Shown here in pieces: positions 10,877 to 21,837 of a stretch of 64,000 nucleotides of DNA. Source of the DNA: Turritopsis dohrnii. Its lineage: Eukaryota; Cnidaria; Hydrozoa; Anthoathecata; Oceaniidae. The DNA lies in the NCBI GenBank assembly GCA_027922465.2, contig BQMF02000328.1:124001-188000 (forward strand). The letters are read 5' to 3'. Position numbers and translations under genes: made by a program. A model generated the notes under the pieces. The model ran no database searches. It was given only the letters and a program-made list of their open reading frames with translations, and was not told the origin of the DNA. How positions within the stretch are numbered: the first letter of the stretch is position 1; the number at the start of each line of letters is the position of its first letter.

Positions 10877-10997
10877 CCCAGCCGGCACATTTGTAAAAAA
10901 ATCTCTGCAAAGGAGTGCATTTCAATAGAAATATACACACAATTTTACTAAAAGTGCTCTCCGTCGCAGTGACTTTTTGACGATTTTGCCCACTGGG
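10877..10997 (+). mobile_element. HP hairpin MITE, copy 2, with TA target duplication
   Basis: Starts CCCAGCCGGCAC and ends GCCCACTGGG; TA lies on both sides. Nearly identical to copy 1 including the upstream flank CTGTGAACAAGATGCTCTTA, so one of the pair arose by local duplication. Confidence 0.85.
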
Positions 10998-11136
10998 TAC
11001 AGGCAGAAGAATTTCTACAAAATCATCTGAATTATGAAAAACGTAAGATTCTATGGCATTTGAAAGAGGTTTTAATTTAAACAGAGACTTTACTCATTCA
11101 TAATACATCCATACAAATTGTGAATAATTGTGAATA

Positions 11137-11313
11137 CAGTCAACTCTCTCTAAAGCGGACACCATTCGTTCCAGCAAAAAGTGTCCGCTTTATGGAAGTG
11201 TCCGCTTTATAGAAAGTATTTTTAAAGGAAAACTTCAATTCGTTCCGAGAAAATGTGTCCGCTTTATGGAGGTGTCCGCTTTATAGAGTGTCCGCTTTAG
11301 GGAGAGTCGACTG
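11137..11313. mobile_element. pogo/Tigger-like MITE
   Basis: Termini CAGTCAACTCTCTCTAAAGC and GCTTTAGGGAGAGTCGACTG are inverted repeats flanked by TA on both sides (11135-36, 11314-15). The interior has five copies of GTGTCCGCTTTA-like sequence. CAGT(C) ends with TA duplications are typical of pogo/Tigger non-autonomous elements. No ORF. Confidence 0.8.
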
Positions 11314-11340
11314 TAATGTGTTTTAGTTATAGGGAGTCGT

Positions 11341-11447
11341 TTTGGTCGTTTTGCAAAATCACTGCGAAAAAGTACACATCTATAGAAATATAGACTTTTC
11401 ATAGAAAAATGCTCTTCCTCGCAGTGGCTTTTTAACGATTTCACTGG
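11341..11447 (+). mobile_element. HP hairpin MITE, copy 3, degenerate
   Basis: Retains AAATCACTGCGAAAAAGT, CTATAGAAATATAGAC, AAAAATGCTCTTCCTCGCAG and TTTTTAACGATTT; both termini are eroded. Confidence 0.7.
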
Positions 11448-12239
11448 TTGTAATACTGGGTTACTTCAGAGATAAAATATATAATATATGACTTTTTCTT
11501 AAGAATTCGGGTGTAGGCAACAAAACACTCATACTGGGCAGTGAAAAAATGAATCGGCATTAGTTTTAGATGACAGGAAGTAACAGGAATCTTCACAATT
11601 TACGGGGGAACGGCATTAACCCGTGTTGAGAGCAAATCAATGAAGTCAGATGTGATAGGCAATCCTACTTGGGAAACGAGCGATTCAAAAGTTGTTCCGC
11701 AAGAACGCAGGTGCTAAATCACTAGGAAAAACCACTACACTTCATCTCCCACTAATCATTTAATGATGAACTACTTATTATTCTACTTTGTTATATTGCA
11801 ATACACATTAGTTTGTTATTAAGTACTAATTCTAGAACATCACATTCTCTTCTCTAGCACAAGCCATACTACTACGTCAGTAAGCCATATTTTTTTCAAT
11901 GTTTTTTAGTTTCATTAAAAATTTTAAACCAAATATGTTACTTGAAACTTCTATTATATAGTATATGTTCATAGGCACTGGTACAGACCCCTGCGTACTC
12001 GCATTTAGTATCTATCCTCATATGACTATTGCAGTTGTTTGCAGTTGTTTTCCTTTTTTTATTACTTCTAGTCGCAAGGACTAGTTATCGTTCCAATTCT
12101 GAGTCAATCTTCTAGATATCTAATTACTAACACTCTACTTACCAATTCTACTTTGCTAGCGTAGCCGGTCAGAGCATCTCACTAGTATACATAATATTTT
12201 TATAAATATAAATATTTTTCTAGACTTTGCAGATATACA

Positions 12240-12318
12240 CTATATAATGTTTTCAGCTGAAGAGCCAAATGTAAATTTTGGAGATTGAAATATACCATTA
12301 TTATTATTATTATTATTA
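12240..12318 (+). mobile_element. 3' end of a second LINE copy
   Basis: Reads GAAGAGCCAAATGTAAATTT, then GAAATATACCATTATTATTA and an (ATT)n tail ending near 12318. The same ordered blocks precede the (ATT)n tail of the minus-strand LINE at 2030-2110. A 5' boundary could not be placed; LINE 3' UTR may extend leftwards to about 11960. No RT is left. Confidence 0.6.
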
Positions 12319-12524
12319 CACGACTACCACCCAGTACCAACGCACTTTAACATAAATAATACACATAAACTAAAGTTTTCACACGTTGAAATACAATGAC
12401 TAAAGGCGACTTTCCGCTTCTGAAAAGTTTTCCACGCACAGAAAGAGAACGGACAAACGCCAGCGTGGTTGGTTCTCTCGCTAATCATTATTTTGTTTGT
12501 TTCCATTCCTTTCCGTGGAGCGAT

Positions 12525-12557
12525 CAGAAAAAGTTGAAACGAATTCAACTTTTTCTG
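12525..12557. repeat. 33-bp near-perfect palindrome
   Basis: CAGAAAAAGTTGAA facing TTCAACTTTTTCTG around a 5-bp centre, within AT-rich sequence. Short frames around it show no recognisable protein. Confidence 0.6.
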
Positions 12558-12767
12558 TTTGTGGAAAAGAAAATAAACCAAGATTTTAGTATTATGTCTT
12601 TTCCGTGCAGCACTTACACGATGATTAAAACTCCCGAAATTGTGAAATTGTGTAGAGGCTTTGATTTTAAAGGAGAAGCAAATGAATAAATAAATGCGAC
12701 TTTATGGGTTTGCTTCCCCTTTAAACACGGACTCCAACTAACACTGTGACCGTAAGTAAACTACCTA

Positions 12768-12884
12768 CCCAGCTGGCACATTTGTTGAAAAATCTCTGCG
12801 AAGGAGTTCATTCCTATAGAAGTTTAGACACAATTTCAATAAAAATGCTCTCCATCACAGTGACTTTTTGACGATTTTGCCGAC
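12768..12884 (+). mobile_element. HP hairpin MITE, copy 4
   Basis: Starts CCCAGCTGGCACATTTGTTG, contains GCGAAGGAGTTCATTCCTAT and CAATAAAAATGCTCTCCATC, and ends at about GATTTTGCCGAC. Confidence 0.8.
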
Positions 12885-13531
12885 CTTACCAATTGTTGGC
12901 TAGTACAATTAACAATACCCCCTAATGTATATTACCTTTTCTATTGTTTTAATCAATTAATTTATTTATATTTCATCTGCGTTTTGGTAATGCAAACACT
13001 ATTAATATAATACGTCTTTCTACTCGAAAATGTAGCTATTTGGATATACTAGAAGTAAATCCTTACTTACTCACTTAAAAACTAACAATTGTTTACAGAA
13101 CTGATCTGTTCAGATTTACCATTCGTCTTTCTATGTCAAGGCAGTGTCTTGAATGGGGCGTTTCAGAAGGAATTTTTAACAAGTGATTTGTAACTTTAAA
13201 GCGAAAATAAAACAACCTCGCAATGTTGCTTCATTTATTTATAATTTTGGCTAAATTAAAAACGTTTCTTTCAGAGGTCATTTACATTAGCAATATAAAT
13301 TTCACAACCAGAAATAATTGACATTTCCAAGGGTTACTTTAAACGCTGTATTTGATCCTAGTCCACATTACCCGTCAAATTATGATGAAATCCTTTGTTC
13401 TTACTGAATTATCTGTACGATTTTAGCTACATGAAAAACGTGTATTCCTATTGTTGCGTTATATATACGATATAAACCATGTATGTTTCTTATAACAGAA
13501 AAACAAAGCACTTGATATCAATTTAGAAATT

Positions 13532-13745
13532 TAGTAGAATGTAATGACCCCTTAAAATATTTTCACCATCCACCCCCCCCCCCCCCCCCCCCCACCCCCT
13601 GTGGTTTACGCTTATGACCTAACCCTAACCCTTGCGACCTAACCTTTTTCTTGTGACTATGCCTAGCCATAACCCTAACCCTAACAGGTCATAAGCGCAA
13701 ACCACGGGTGGTGAAAATATTCTAAGGGATCATTATATTCTACTA
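13532..13745. mobile_element. MITE carrying poly-C and telomere-like repeats
   Basis: Arms of about 64 bp are inverted: TAGTAGAATGTAATGACCCC, TATTTTCACC and GTTTACGCTTATGACC on the left match the right arm read backwards. The loop has a run of about 23 C and several CCCTAA units (13617-13686). TA is present at both boundaries (TA|GTAGAAT and ATTCTAC|TA). Confidence 0.75.
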
Positions 13746-14051
13746 CAGAAATCAGAAACCAGATTGGCAATGTTTATTCAGAAGGGCTGCTGTGTTTAAA
13801 TTGAACCTCAGGAATTTTCATCATTGACGAAATATTGTCATTACGAAATTATGTTGTTATTTGGTGGTTAATTTCTCTTGTCTATTGTCTATTTAGGAAT
13901 TGACAAAGCAGTTCCTGTTTCAACGTGCGAATGTTGGTTAAGCTCTTCGACAGTTAAGGTAAGATGTTTTCTGCGCAGTGGGCAAAAGGTGTTTTAAACA
14001 TTTCAGTGTTAGCCTCGGGTATTCTTAAAGATCAAAAAAGTCGAGAAAAAA

Positions 14052-14203
14052 TTGTGTCAGCAGATTTGTTGCGAGATAATCTCCACATGAGAGCCAATCA
14101 TCTTTTTATTTCTTTGAGTGCTTTGTTCCCAGACCATTTCCACAATTGTTTTATTTCTACTGACATCAGCATAGTGCAACCCTCAGCTCTACATATAATA
14201 GTT
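14052..14203 (+). repeat. Interspersed repeat, family B, copy 2
   Basis: Blocks GTGTCAGCAGATTT, GAGATAATCTCCACATGAGA, GTTCCCAGACCATTTC and CATCAGCATAGTGCAACC match copy 1 at 1883-2028 in order and orientation. Confidence 0.6.
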
Positions 14204-14694
14204 CATTATCTTTAATATGGTCTTATTTACTGGAATAGGGTGACTAGTGATAAAAGGCAACTGAAAGGAAGATTTGTAGAAAAGCTAATGATGGCTGTTT
14301 CGTTTATTAACCAACAAAAATGGTATATATATACAATGGCGTAACTAGGGAACGCGTTGGGTGCGATAATATCGCCCTCAGATTTAGCTTGCCCGTTTTT
14401 TTCTTACCAAACAATTTTTAATGCGATATTCTTTTTACTAAATTTGTATAAATCATTAATTTCTTGTCAACAAAGTTGTATAAAATAGCTTTGTTTGCAT
14501 TTGTTACTATGGTATGAAGTGTGCTATTGCTTTACGATTGTATGTTCTAAGCCCAAATATGTTTAATTCAGTTACGCCACTATATGTACAGTAAACAGAA
14601 GATTTTTTCTTGGTTTCACCGTAGTCCATTTAAGTCACCTTTACACTATCTGTGTCCTCAACTCCCACATAATCTTTGTTTTGATCGCTACTTA

Positions 14695-15126
14695 GGACAG
14701 CTTTATACAGCCGCATAATCGCCGCGTCGAATTAAACTCTTTATTAAATGCGACGAAAATTCGACTGTATAAAGTGAAAAATTAATTAAGTGCGACATAA
14801 TGAGTTAAGTTCAGCAGAGATTGTCGAATAAAACGGCAATCTTCGACATAAATTCGGCATCACTTTATACGGCCGCATAATCGTCAAATTTAATAACAGC
14901 TTGATTGAACTTTGTGAAAACAGTGCACGAAAGTAGTGACAGCGTGTAAGAAACACACGATAATAAATTCATTCGAAATTTATGCAGCTGTCTAAAGCCA
15001 TATCGAATTTGATATGCGGCAGCAAAACCTGTATAAAGTGACTGTCACATTTTTGTCGAATTTTACCCGAATAAAAGTAGCTAATTTAATTCGACACGGC
15101 GATTATGCGGCTGTATAAAGCTGTCC
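14695..15126. mobile_element. PIF/Harbinger-like MITE with TTA target duplication
   Basis: Perfect inverted termini of about 28 bp: GGACAGCTTTATACAGCCGC on the left, its reverse complement ending GCTGTATAAAGCTGTCC on the right. TTA flanks both ends (14692-94 and 15127-29). The subterminal regions repeat the terminal motif (CTTTATACGGCCGCATAATC, GTATAAAGTGACTGTC). Length 432 bp, no ORF. A 3-bp TTA duplication favours PIF/Harbinger. Confidence 0.85.
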
Positions 15127-15355
15127 TTAGTAACTAAAAGTTATTTTTATTCTCTGGTGAGTTGAGCTTGATCTATATTCTTATGATACGTTTAAATTTT
15201 GGGACCATTTTGAGCCTGTATCTTTGTTTAAAGTGCATACTTACTTAAAAAAGATTTATTTTAGAAGTAAATAATTATTAAGTTTGGCTCAACTTTTTGT
15301 GTAATTGTTTCGTTTCAAAATTCTTAAAGGTATTCTTACAAACTTTTTGACGCAT

Positions 15356-15474
15356 CCCAGTTGCCAATATCGTTAAAAATTCACTGCGACGAAGAAGATT
15401 TTCATTGAAATAGTGTGTGTATTTCTATAGAAATGTACTCCGTCGCGATGATTTTTAACAAGTTTGCCCACTGG
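15356..15474 (-). mobile_element. HP hairpin MITE, copy 5
   Basis: Reverse orientation: GACGAAGAAGATTTTCATTG first, CTATAGAAATGTACTCCGTC second. AT lies at both ends. It sits 80 bp upstream of the peptide gene's first coding exon. Confidence 0.8.
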
Positions 15475-15554
15475 ATACGTTTGTTGAGGGAGTTTTATGT
15501 AAGCTTACAAACCTAGAAACACAATCTTCTTCAAATTTTTATTTTCCAGGTAAT

Positions 15555-18500
15555 ATGCGTCTGATACTACTCCTTCTTGTCGGCCTGGTATTTACCCTCA
15601 CCGTGAATGGTAAGAAAATGCTTTTATTATACAGAAAAGTTCGAATGGAACTTCATCATATTGAATTTACCTCTGGAAATGTCACTCAAGTGTTGTTTTT
15701 GATAAAGTGATGCTGTCACTGTTGCCAGTGGGAAAAATCGTCAAAAGTCACCGCATCGAATAGCATTTTTATTGAAATAATAAGTATTTTAGAAATACAC
15801 TTGAACGCTCAGAGTGTTTCACAAATTTCTAACAAACTACTATACAGTGTGTCCACCAGAAAGTGGGCACCTAACTTTCAATAAGCATATCTTATGTTTT
15901 TCGTGCTTGTTTTTTTTTCGATTCTTATATTAACAGAAAGAAAATGTTTTTGTTCTTTCTAAATATATGACCTTTTTTATAGAAAAACCAAATTTTCGGG
16001 AAATATAATTAATTTTACCATGAAACCATGACATTAAATCAATAATGATCAATTGATGCTTGCTTGAATAGGAGTTAACGACTGGAGTAGCATGGGAAAT
16101 CATTAAAAGCTAAAATATTGTAATAAAGCTGCGTTTATACAAGGAAAACTTTTACGTTTTTACAAGCTTGAAACATGAAAGTTTCATTTCTATTAGTCTT
16201 TTACAAAGATCTAAAAACTTTGCATCGTGCTTTTTGATGGTGGATTTTTTTACCCAGAAACTGTTGTCTAAAAGCCTGAATAACAGCTACATAATATTTT
16301 GTCTCGTGAAATTTTCTTACAACGAAAGTTCGCTGCTGCACTGTTAACTGCATGATTGAATGAATTTCATAAAAAGTTTGTCTTCTCGCTTATAAAGATT
16401 TTGGCAATGCGTTGGTAATATGAAATTATTAAATCATAATAAAAAATTTAAGGTAAGTTTACACAATGAAAAAAAGTTTGTGCCTTTTCAAAAAATTTCG
16501 TGACAAAATTAGCACAACACCAACAGCGGTTGTTTCAACGAAACAAAAGGCTAATTGCTCGTTAAAGGTCTGTTTTATTGATCATTACAAAATTAACAAC
16601 CGTATCCAAACAAAAAATACATAATATTCTTTAAAATAAAAATTTTTATAAATAACAACTTATATTTTTGGAAAGCTCAAAAAATCCTCTTTCCAACGGT
16701 ATAAAAACCGCATTGTATTGTTGAAAATTCGAAAAGTTATTTGTGTTTTAAACAAGGTGCCCACTTTCTGGTGGACACACTGTACAAACAAGAGAGCATT
16801 CATGTGAGATTGGAAATGTTGGCAGAAACTTTGTCATTTAAATTTCTCCTCCTGATATGTCCAAAATTTGAATTATATTTTTTCCGGCCTAGTGGCGTAA
16901 CACCAGCCTCACTGTGATGCTTAAAACATGCTTCATTTTTGAGTGTAGTGATGCTTACATCTGGCTCGTGTGTCAAATTGCAACCATTAGACTTTACGGT
17001 GTAAACCTTGTGAAATGTGTCTGGGTTAGTGAGGGTAAGGGTCGGGCTTAGCCTCATTTGTTCAAACATATTTGTAAGTGTTTCCACCGTTTAAATGTAA
17101 TGGTTGTAATTTGACACATGAACATACTGTTATTAGAAAACATACTAAACAAGACAAAGTTTATATAGTTTATTTATTTATTTGTTTTCTATCAACAAAT
17201 CCTTCCACGTTTGCATGGATTTTAATGGATTGTGTAATTAATTGCGCAAGTTCACGTATCTTGTATCTTATCTTGTATCGTATATCGTATATCTTATATC
17301 GTATATCTTATATCTTATATCGTATATCTTATATCTTTTATCGTATATCTTACATCTTATATCGTATCTTATATTGTATCGTATCACGTTTCTCGTATCT
17401 TTAAATCATTCGAGCTTGGGCAGTTCTATCGGTAAATGTCCCAAAAACAAATTTCCTTGTCTGGCATCTTCTTGGGCGGTGGGGGCTGCGAAAAGGAAAT
17501 AGCGCCAAACATTTTCACACAATCTTTTGTTGCGTTTTTTTAGGAAAATCTGACTTTCCATTTTTATAATTGACGCCACGGCGTTTATTAGAGGAAATTC
17601 AGCGGGATATAAATGAAAATGTCAGACCGAAACCTGTCAAACACTTTGTGATAAAAATGATATATTGATCATTACAAAACTGGCCTCAGGCTCTAAAGTG
17701 ACCTAAAAATAAATTCCATTTCTTATAACTTCACATAATGTGGTTAACCACTAAAATCACTTATGCTTAGTAAAATTACTAGTCTCGTGCGGAAAAGTCT
17801 ATTTCATAGAAAAACATACAGTAAATGATCTCGGAAACGTGTCGTTTTAAACTCTTACAAAAACACAACATTTTTAATACCACATCATACCGCACAAATC
17901 AATTCTCCTTTTCAAATCTAGCTAGGGTGTTTTTTTTTCAAAAGCACTTGTAAAAGTGAAAAACCTATTTTATTTATCCTGGCCGAGACTTCCAAAAGCA
18001 TGAGTATTCTTGTTTTATTCTAAGCTGTAAGGTGATCGTTTCAGATTTCAGCCTCATTTCGTTTCTGCTCCTATTTGATATGAGACTGATTTTTGAAGTA
18101 AATTATTTATTCCAGGTACATAAACAACGTGTTTTAAAAACGCATTACAATAAATTTACATAATACTTAGTAAAAATCTAATTTAGACTTGATCGCAAAA
18201 TCTGTTTGAATAATTGATCCAAAAGTGCTCTTCGAAGAGGTTTTAGAAAATTCAGACATCTAAAAGCATTTTGTATTGCTTTTTATTGCTTTTTATCTTT
18301 TAATTCTGAATTATTTGAAATCAATGATTTAGAAAAGTCACCCAGCGGGCACAAAGACGTCGTACAGGCGTCTTTTCAAGACGCCCCTAAGACGTCGCAA
18401 AATGGTCGCGAAGTGGGAATCTCAAAAGACATCCCAATGGCATCGTTACGACGTCGCAGGATTATGAAATTTACTCTTTCAAAAACTGGGATAAGCCACA

Positions 18501-21500
18501 GGCGGACCCGAACAAGGAACCTCTGGTGTGCCAACCGAACTCGCAACCGTTATGCCAGCGCTGCTTATTGTCAAGACGTTTAAAAACATTTACAATAAAT
18601 CATTCTATACAGACTGATTGCTTTTGAAAGTTTATAATTGTTTCGAAGATCGTTATTGAATCTGCACAGAGCCGTCCCAAAAACATCGTAAAATCATCCC
18701 TCACACGACCAACAAACAGAATTCGATATGAATTTATAAGCATGTTAGTGTTACTCGATTTATACCGTTTAATGACTGCAGAATGAAATTTGAAAATTTT
18801 TGTTAGGTCGCAATTTGATCGTAAAAGGATCCCAATTACGATGTCCCATTTTCAGACGTCCATACGACGTCGCAAAATGATCTGAAAAGCAAACGACCAT
18901 TTTATGATTAAAATGAGACGTCTCAAAGACGTCTTGTGCCCGCTGGGCAATTTCATGAAATGTGTGATCCTAAATGGCTCCTCCAAAGCATGGCATATTT
19001 TTAAAGGTCATGAAATACATCTCCTACCAAAATGTCATAAAACCTAAAAAACTGAATTTCTGAATTTCGAAATTTACAGTTTGGACCACTTAAAAAATCA
19101 CTGACGAAAGCTTTCTTCTTGTTCCATGTTTCCATCATGCCGATTCAAATTATCATTCTTACCAATGCTTCTTATTATAAATAACCGCGTATTGTAAGTT
19201 TTGATAGAGAACTGCATAAGCTTTAAAAATGCTATCCGAAAATTGGTAAAAAAACACTCCGACAAAGAGCATTTTCATTAAAACAGTATATCTAATCTGT
19301 AAAAATGCACTCCTTCGCAATGCTGTTTAAACTAGTTTTTCCACTGGAAATTTTACCGTGATTAGAAATCCTATCCGCAGAATAATACATGCTACTTTAC
19401 AAATGGCCATTTAAGGGGGTCAACAGTATTGAGATATGTAAGTTCAGCCCTCTACTTTCAAATCTCACACATATCCTGAAACGTGGGTCTGTATTTCAGC
19501 ACAAAGGCTTTTAATCTGGACTTACAAAGGTGATTTACATAGAGGAAAAACGAAAATAAGACATTATTTACCATGGTTTTAGATTCTTGTTATATTTTCC
19601 TCTTTCCATGTGTGCTTTAGCTACTCCAAAGACCTTTTAAATACAGAGAACTAAATGTCGAAATCTTATGATTTTACCAGGATGTTCTGAATGCTAATCA
19701 CTATCTTTGTTGCTACAGCTGTTTTCTCAGATTGTTAAAAACACTGCTAATGTCTGTTGAAATTACCCAAGTGAGTCTCCAGAGAGCCATGGAAACTACT
19801 GTTTGTGGAAAGTGTTGACTTGTTTGTACGAGTCCAGTGGCGGATCTAGAGGTATGTCGAAATTTGTGTAGGAGAGTGTTAGCAATCTAACCATAAAAGA
19901 AAAACGTTCAAATAATCCCATTGGTAATATAAATTGAATTCACAAATTATGTTAATGCTCTCCTACACAAATTTCGACATACCTCTAGATCCGCCACTGG
20001 CAGTCAACAGGTTACACTTCGTAGAATGCACTTCGTGCAGGATAGCAAAAAATAATGGAGTTCAGTATCTTTTCAATATATTTCTTCTATATAAAAAAAC
20101 TGTTCTCATCATTCTTGTTGCTTGATATGTTCTTAAAGTTTTACAAGCATCCGTTTTATATTATGTCTCTTAGGGGTCGTTTCTATAAGCTTGTTTCACA
20201 CGAAACAGAGAGTGTTTTATTGATCTATACATGGTCATCCCTATATTAAAGCCAAATTTGTTAGAAAGTCACTGCGAAGGAGTGTATTTCTGTAAATAGA
20301 CAGACAGATATACACACTATTCCAATGAAGATGCTTTTCGTTGCATTGAATTTTTGACAATTTTGATGAATGTAACTGAGTAACGTTAAAACAGTAACTC
20401 AAACAAAAGTCTTTTTATCCAACATACATACACAATGTACCTTTCTTTATCTCTCTCGCTTGCCAGGCTATGGCTCGAACCACTAAGCTATCGACCCCCA
20501 TATGATCACACCAGCTAACAGCTCAATTGAACCTGTCTGAAAATAAAAAGTCGTTTTCACATTGTGTCCTCTCAATTCACCCTTAACAACCAGCAACAAC
20601 ATTCGGAAAAACCAAACAGTTGGAATTTTAGAATTTTAGAATCACTACATGTATACTTGTTTATGAAAATAGATAGTGAGAAATAGGTCAATCCACGCCC
20701 TCAACCAACTCTACACTTTCCTTATAGGAAATCCTAACAAAGCTTGCCAGGAATCGAAAGAGATGAATGAAGATGTTATCAGGTACACCTACCCTGAAAA
20801 AGAAGAAGATGAAGGAGAAGTATTCGACGAGTTTCAAAGTAGGTGTAAATGAGAAATTGTTTTCTACAGCATATTTGCGCAAGTTCCTGAATTCTGATTG
20901 GTTAAGTGGCGTATTTCGAATTCCATTGTTTGTTTGTTTTTTTGTTTTTTTCCAATCATCCTTTTTTTCTCACGGTCAGCTTTTGTCATTTTTGAATAGA
21001 AAGCTTTTCGGGAACATATCTCATGTAATTACGTCATCATTTGTTATTTGTCCTCGCTAATACTCGATTCCGTGTCCATCCTTGGATGGCGCCCTTATAA
21101 GCGGGGCAAAAACTCTCTTCACCCCGTATTAGGAATACTTTGACTAAGTTTTAACTCGATCTACCAAACAACAAGATAACAGCTTTCAGTACGACTACAG
21201 GCAATATTACATTATTTCACACCCTATAAATTGCGTTTAATCCACTGCTTTCCTGTGCTTTTGTTCGTATCACCTTTTCTAATCGGTTTCTATTGGTTCA
21301 ATGGTTTTTCCTCATTGAATTATGGTAGGTATATTACGTATTAAGAAGATAAGAACATTGTGTTTAACGATACGTAACCCTCTCTTTATCATATAAATAC
21401 TTACATCTCATATATCGCCTCTTTTACTACCTCACCATAACGGATTGACATTACGGCTCGAAAGATTACAAATATAGTATGAATTACAATGGAATAATGA

Positions 21501-21570
21501 CGATGGCTAAGTCTAACCTGTTCTTACTTTTTATTTAGCTATGATTGCAGAAGATCGAAGACCGTGGTGA
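15555..21570 (+). CDS. Small secreted acidic peptide precursor, 65 residues, three exons
   Basis: Exons 15555-15609, 20728-20838 and 21539-21570 join in frame (55+111+32 nt = 66 codons with stop). Exon 1 encodes MRLILLLLVGLVFTLTVN, a strong signal peptide, and ends at a GTAAGA donor. Exon 2 follows an acceptor ending CTTATAG and is acidic (EKEEDEGEVFDEFQ) with a single Cys (NKACQES). Exon 3, after TTTATTTAG, gives TMIAEDRRPW and stop. All joins are phase 1. An acceptor (TTTTCCAG) just before the ATG implies a 5' UTR intron; a GTAAGATG donor after 13958 is a candidate partner. I recognise no family. A secreted propeptide or neuropeptide-like precursor is an inference from size, charge and signal peptide. 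The long first intron holds several MITEs. The model rests on splice logic alone. Confidence 0.6.
15725..15833 (-). mobile_element. HP hairpin MITE, copy 6, strongly degenerate
   Basis: Retains CAGTGGGAAAAATCGTCAAA and AGCATTTTTATTGAAATAAT; the second arm is poorly preserved. It lies in intron 1 of the small peptide gene. Confidence 0.6.
15845..16782. mobile_element. Tc1/mariner-like non-autonomous element, 938 bp
   Basis: Perfect terminal inverted repeats of about 28 bp (CAGTGTGTCCACCAGAAAGT ... ACTTTCTGGTGGACACACTG) with TA on both sides (15843-44, 16783-84). The interior is AT-rich without a transposase frame. Inserted in intron 1 of the small peptide gene. Confidence 0.85.
16970..17120. 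repeat. Inverted repeat, about 150 bp
   Basis: TGTGTCAAATTGCAACCATT with CGGTGTAAAC on the left pairs with GTTTCCACCG and AATGGTTGTAATTTGACACA on the right. The spacer has GGGTTAGTGAGGGTAAGG. Probably a small MITE. Confidence 0.65.
17253..17402. repeat. Minisatellite of TATCKTATA-type units
   Basis: About 150 bp made of 5-bp steps (TATCG, TATCT, TATAT) in irregular order. The hydrophobic Tyr/Ile/Leu/Ser-rich frames across it are an artefact of the repeat. Confidence 0.9.
18341..18947. mobile_element. 607-bp MITE with CCCAGCGGGC ends and CA target duplication
   Basis: Ends CCCAGCGGGCACAAAGACGT and ACGTCTTGTGCCCGCTGGG are inverted; CA lies on both sides. Many ACGTC(G) motifs repeat inside near both ends. 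The outermost bases CCCAGYGGGC are shared with the HP family, suggesting the same transposase class. No ORF. Confidence 0.85.
19237..19349 (-). mobile_element. HP hairpin MITE, copy 7, degenerate
   Basis: Keeps CAAAGAGCATTTTCATTAAA, AAATGCACTCCTTCGCAATG and TTTTTCCACTGG. In intron 1 of the small peptide gene. Confidence 0.7.
19835..19999. mobile_element. hAT-like MITE, best copy (165 bp)
   Basis: Nearly perfect 47-bp inverted termini beginning CAGTGGCGGATCTAGAGGTA and ending TACCTCTAGATCCGCCACTG. CAGTGGCGG is a classic hAT terminus. A clean 8-bp duplication is not visible (GAGTC left, CAGTC right). Diverged copies lie at 10325 and 60091. Confidence 0.8.
20260..20366 (+). mobile_element. HP hairpin MITE, copy 8, degenerate
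   Basis: Keeps AGTCACTGCGAAGGAGTGTA, TACACACTATTCCAATGAAG and TTTTTGACAATTTTG; both termini are lost. Intron 1 of the small peptide gene. Confidence 0.7.
20461..20500 (-). repeat. tRNA-like head with A box, possible SINE remnant
   Basis: On the minus strand GGGGGTCGATAGCTTAGTGG has the form of a tRNA 5' end with a pol III A box (TAGCTTAGTGG), followed by GGTTCGAGCC. No complete tRNA fold or B box at the usual distance, so it is more likely a tRNA-derived SINE fragment than a tRNA gene. Confidence 0.35.
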
Positions 21571-21837
21571 TCAATTGTGTGATATAATATAAAAACATTC
21601 ATGTAATTTTATTTGGGTCTTTTACATCACCTGTGACCTTTACCACCCATTATCTATTAACCGCCCAGTATGGTTATTATAACTAACCTTCACATTATAA
21701 TCGAGTTCAATTTTCAGGCGTGCATTAAAAGTAGAAAAACCTCGTGACGCATCACTGAGGACGAATGCGGGGATAAAAAGGAATAAGTAAACTTTTTTAG
21801 GAACTGTTACTTTTTATACCGCCCGGGTGCAACTTAA

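Noticed and set aside
17078..17502. Hydrophobic Tyr/Ile/Leu/Ser-rich open frames
   Set aside because: Entirely produced by the TATCT/TATCG minisatellite.
17925..18110. Possible third copy of the GTTCTTATAA-type MITE
   Set aside because: Only GGTGTTTTTTTTTC and CAGATTTCAGCCTCATTT agree; neither terminus nor target duplication can be placed.
20461..20500. Functional tRNA gene
   Set aside because: A-box-like 5' part only; no anticodon arm or correctly spaced T arm, so listed only as a SINE-like remnant.
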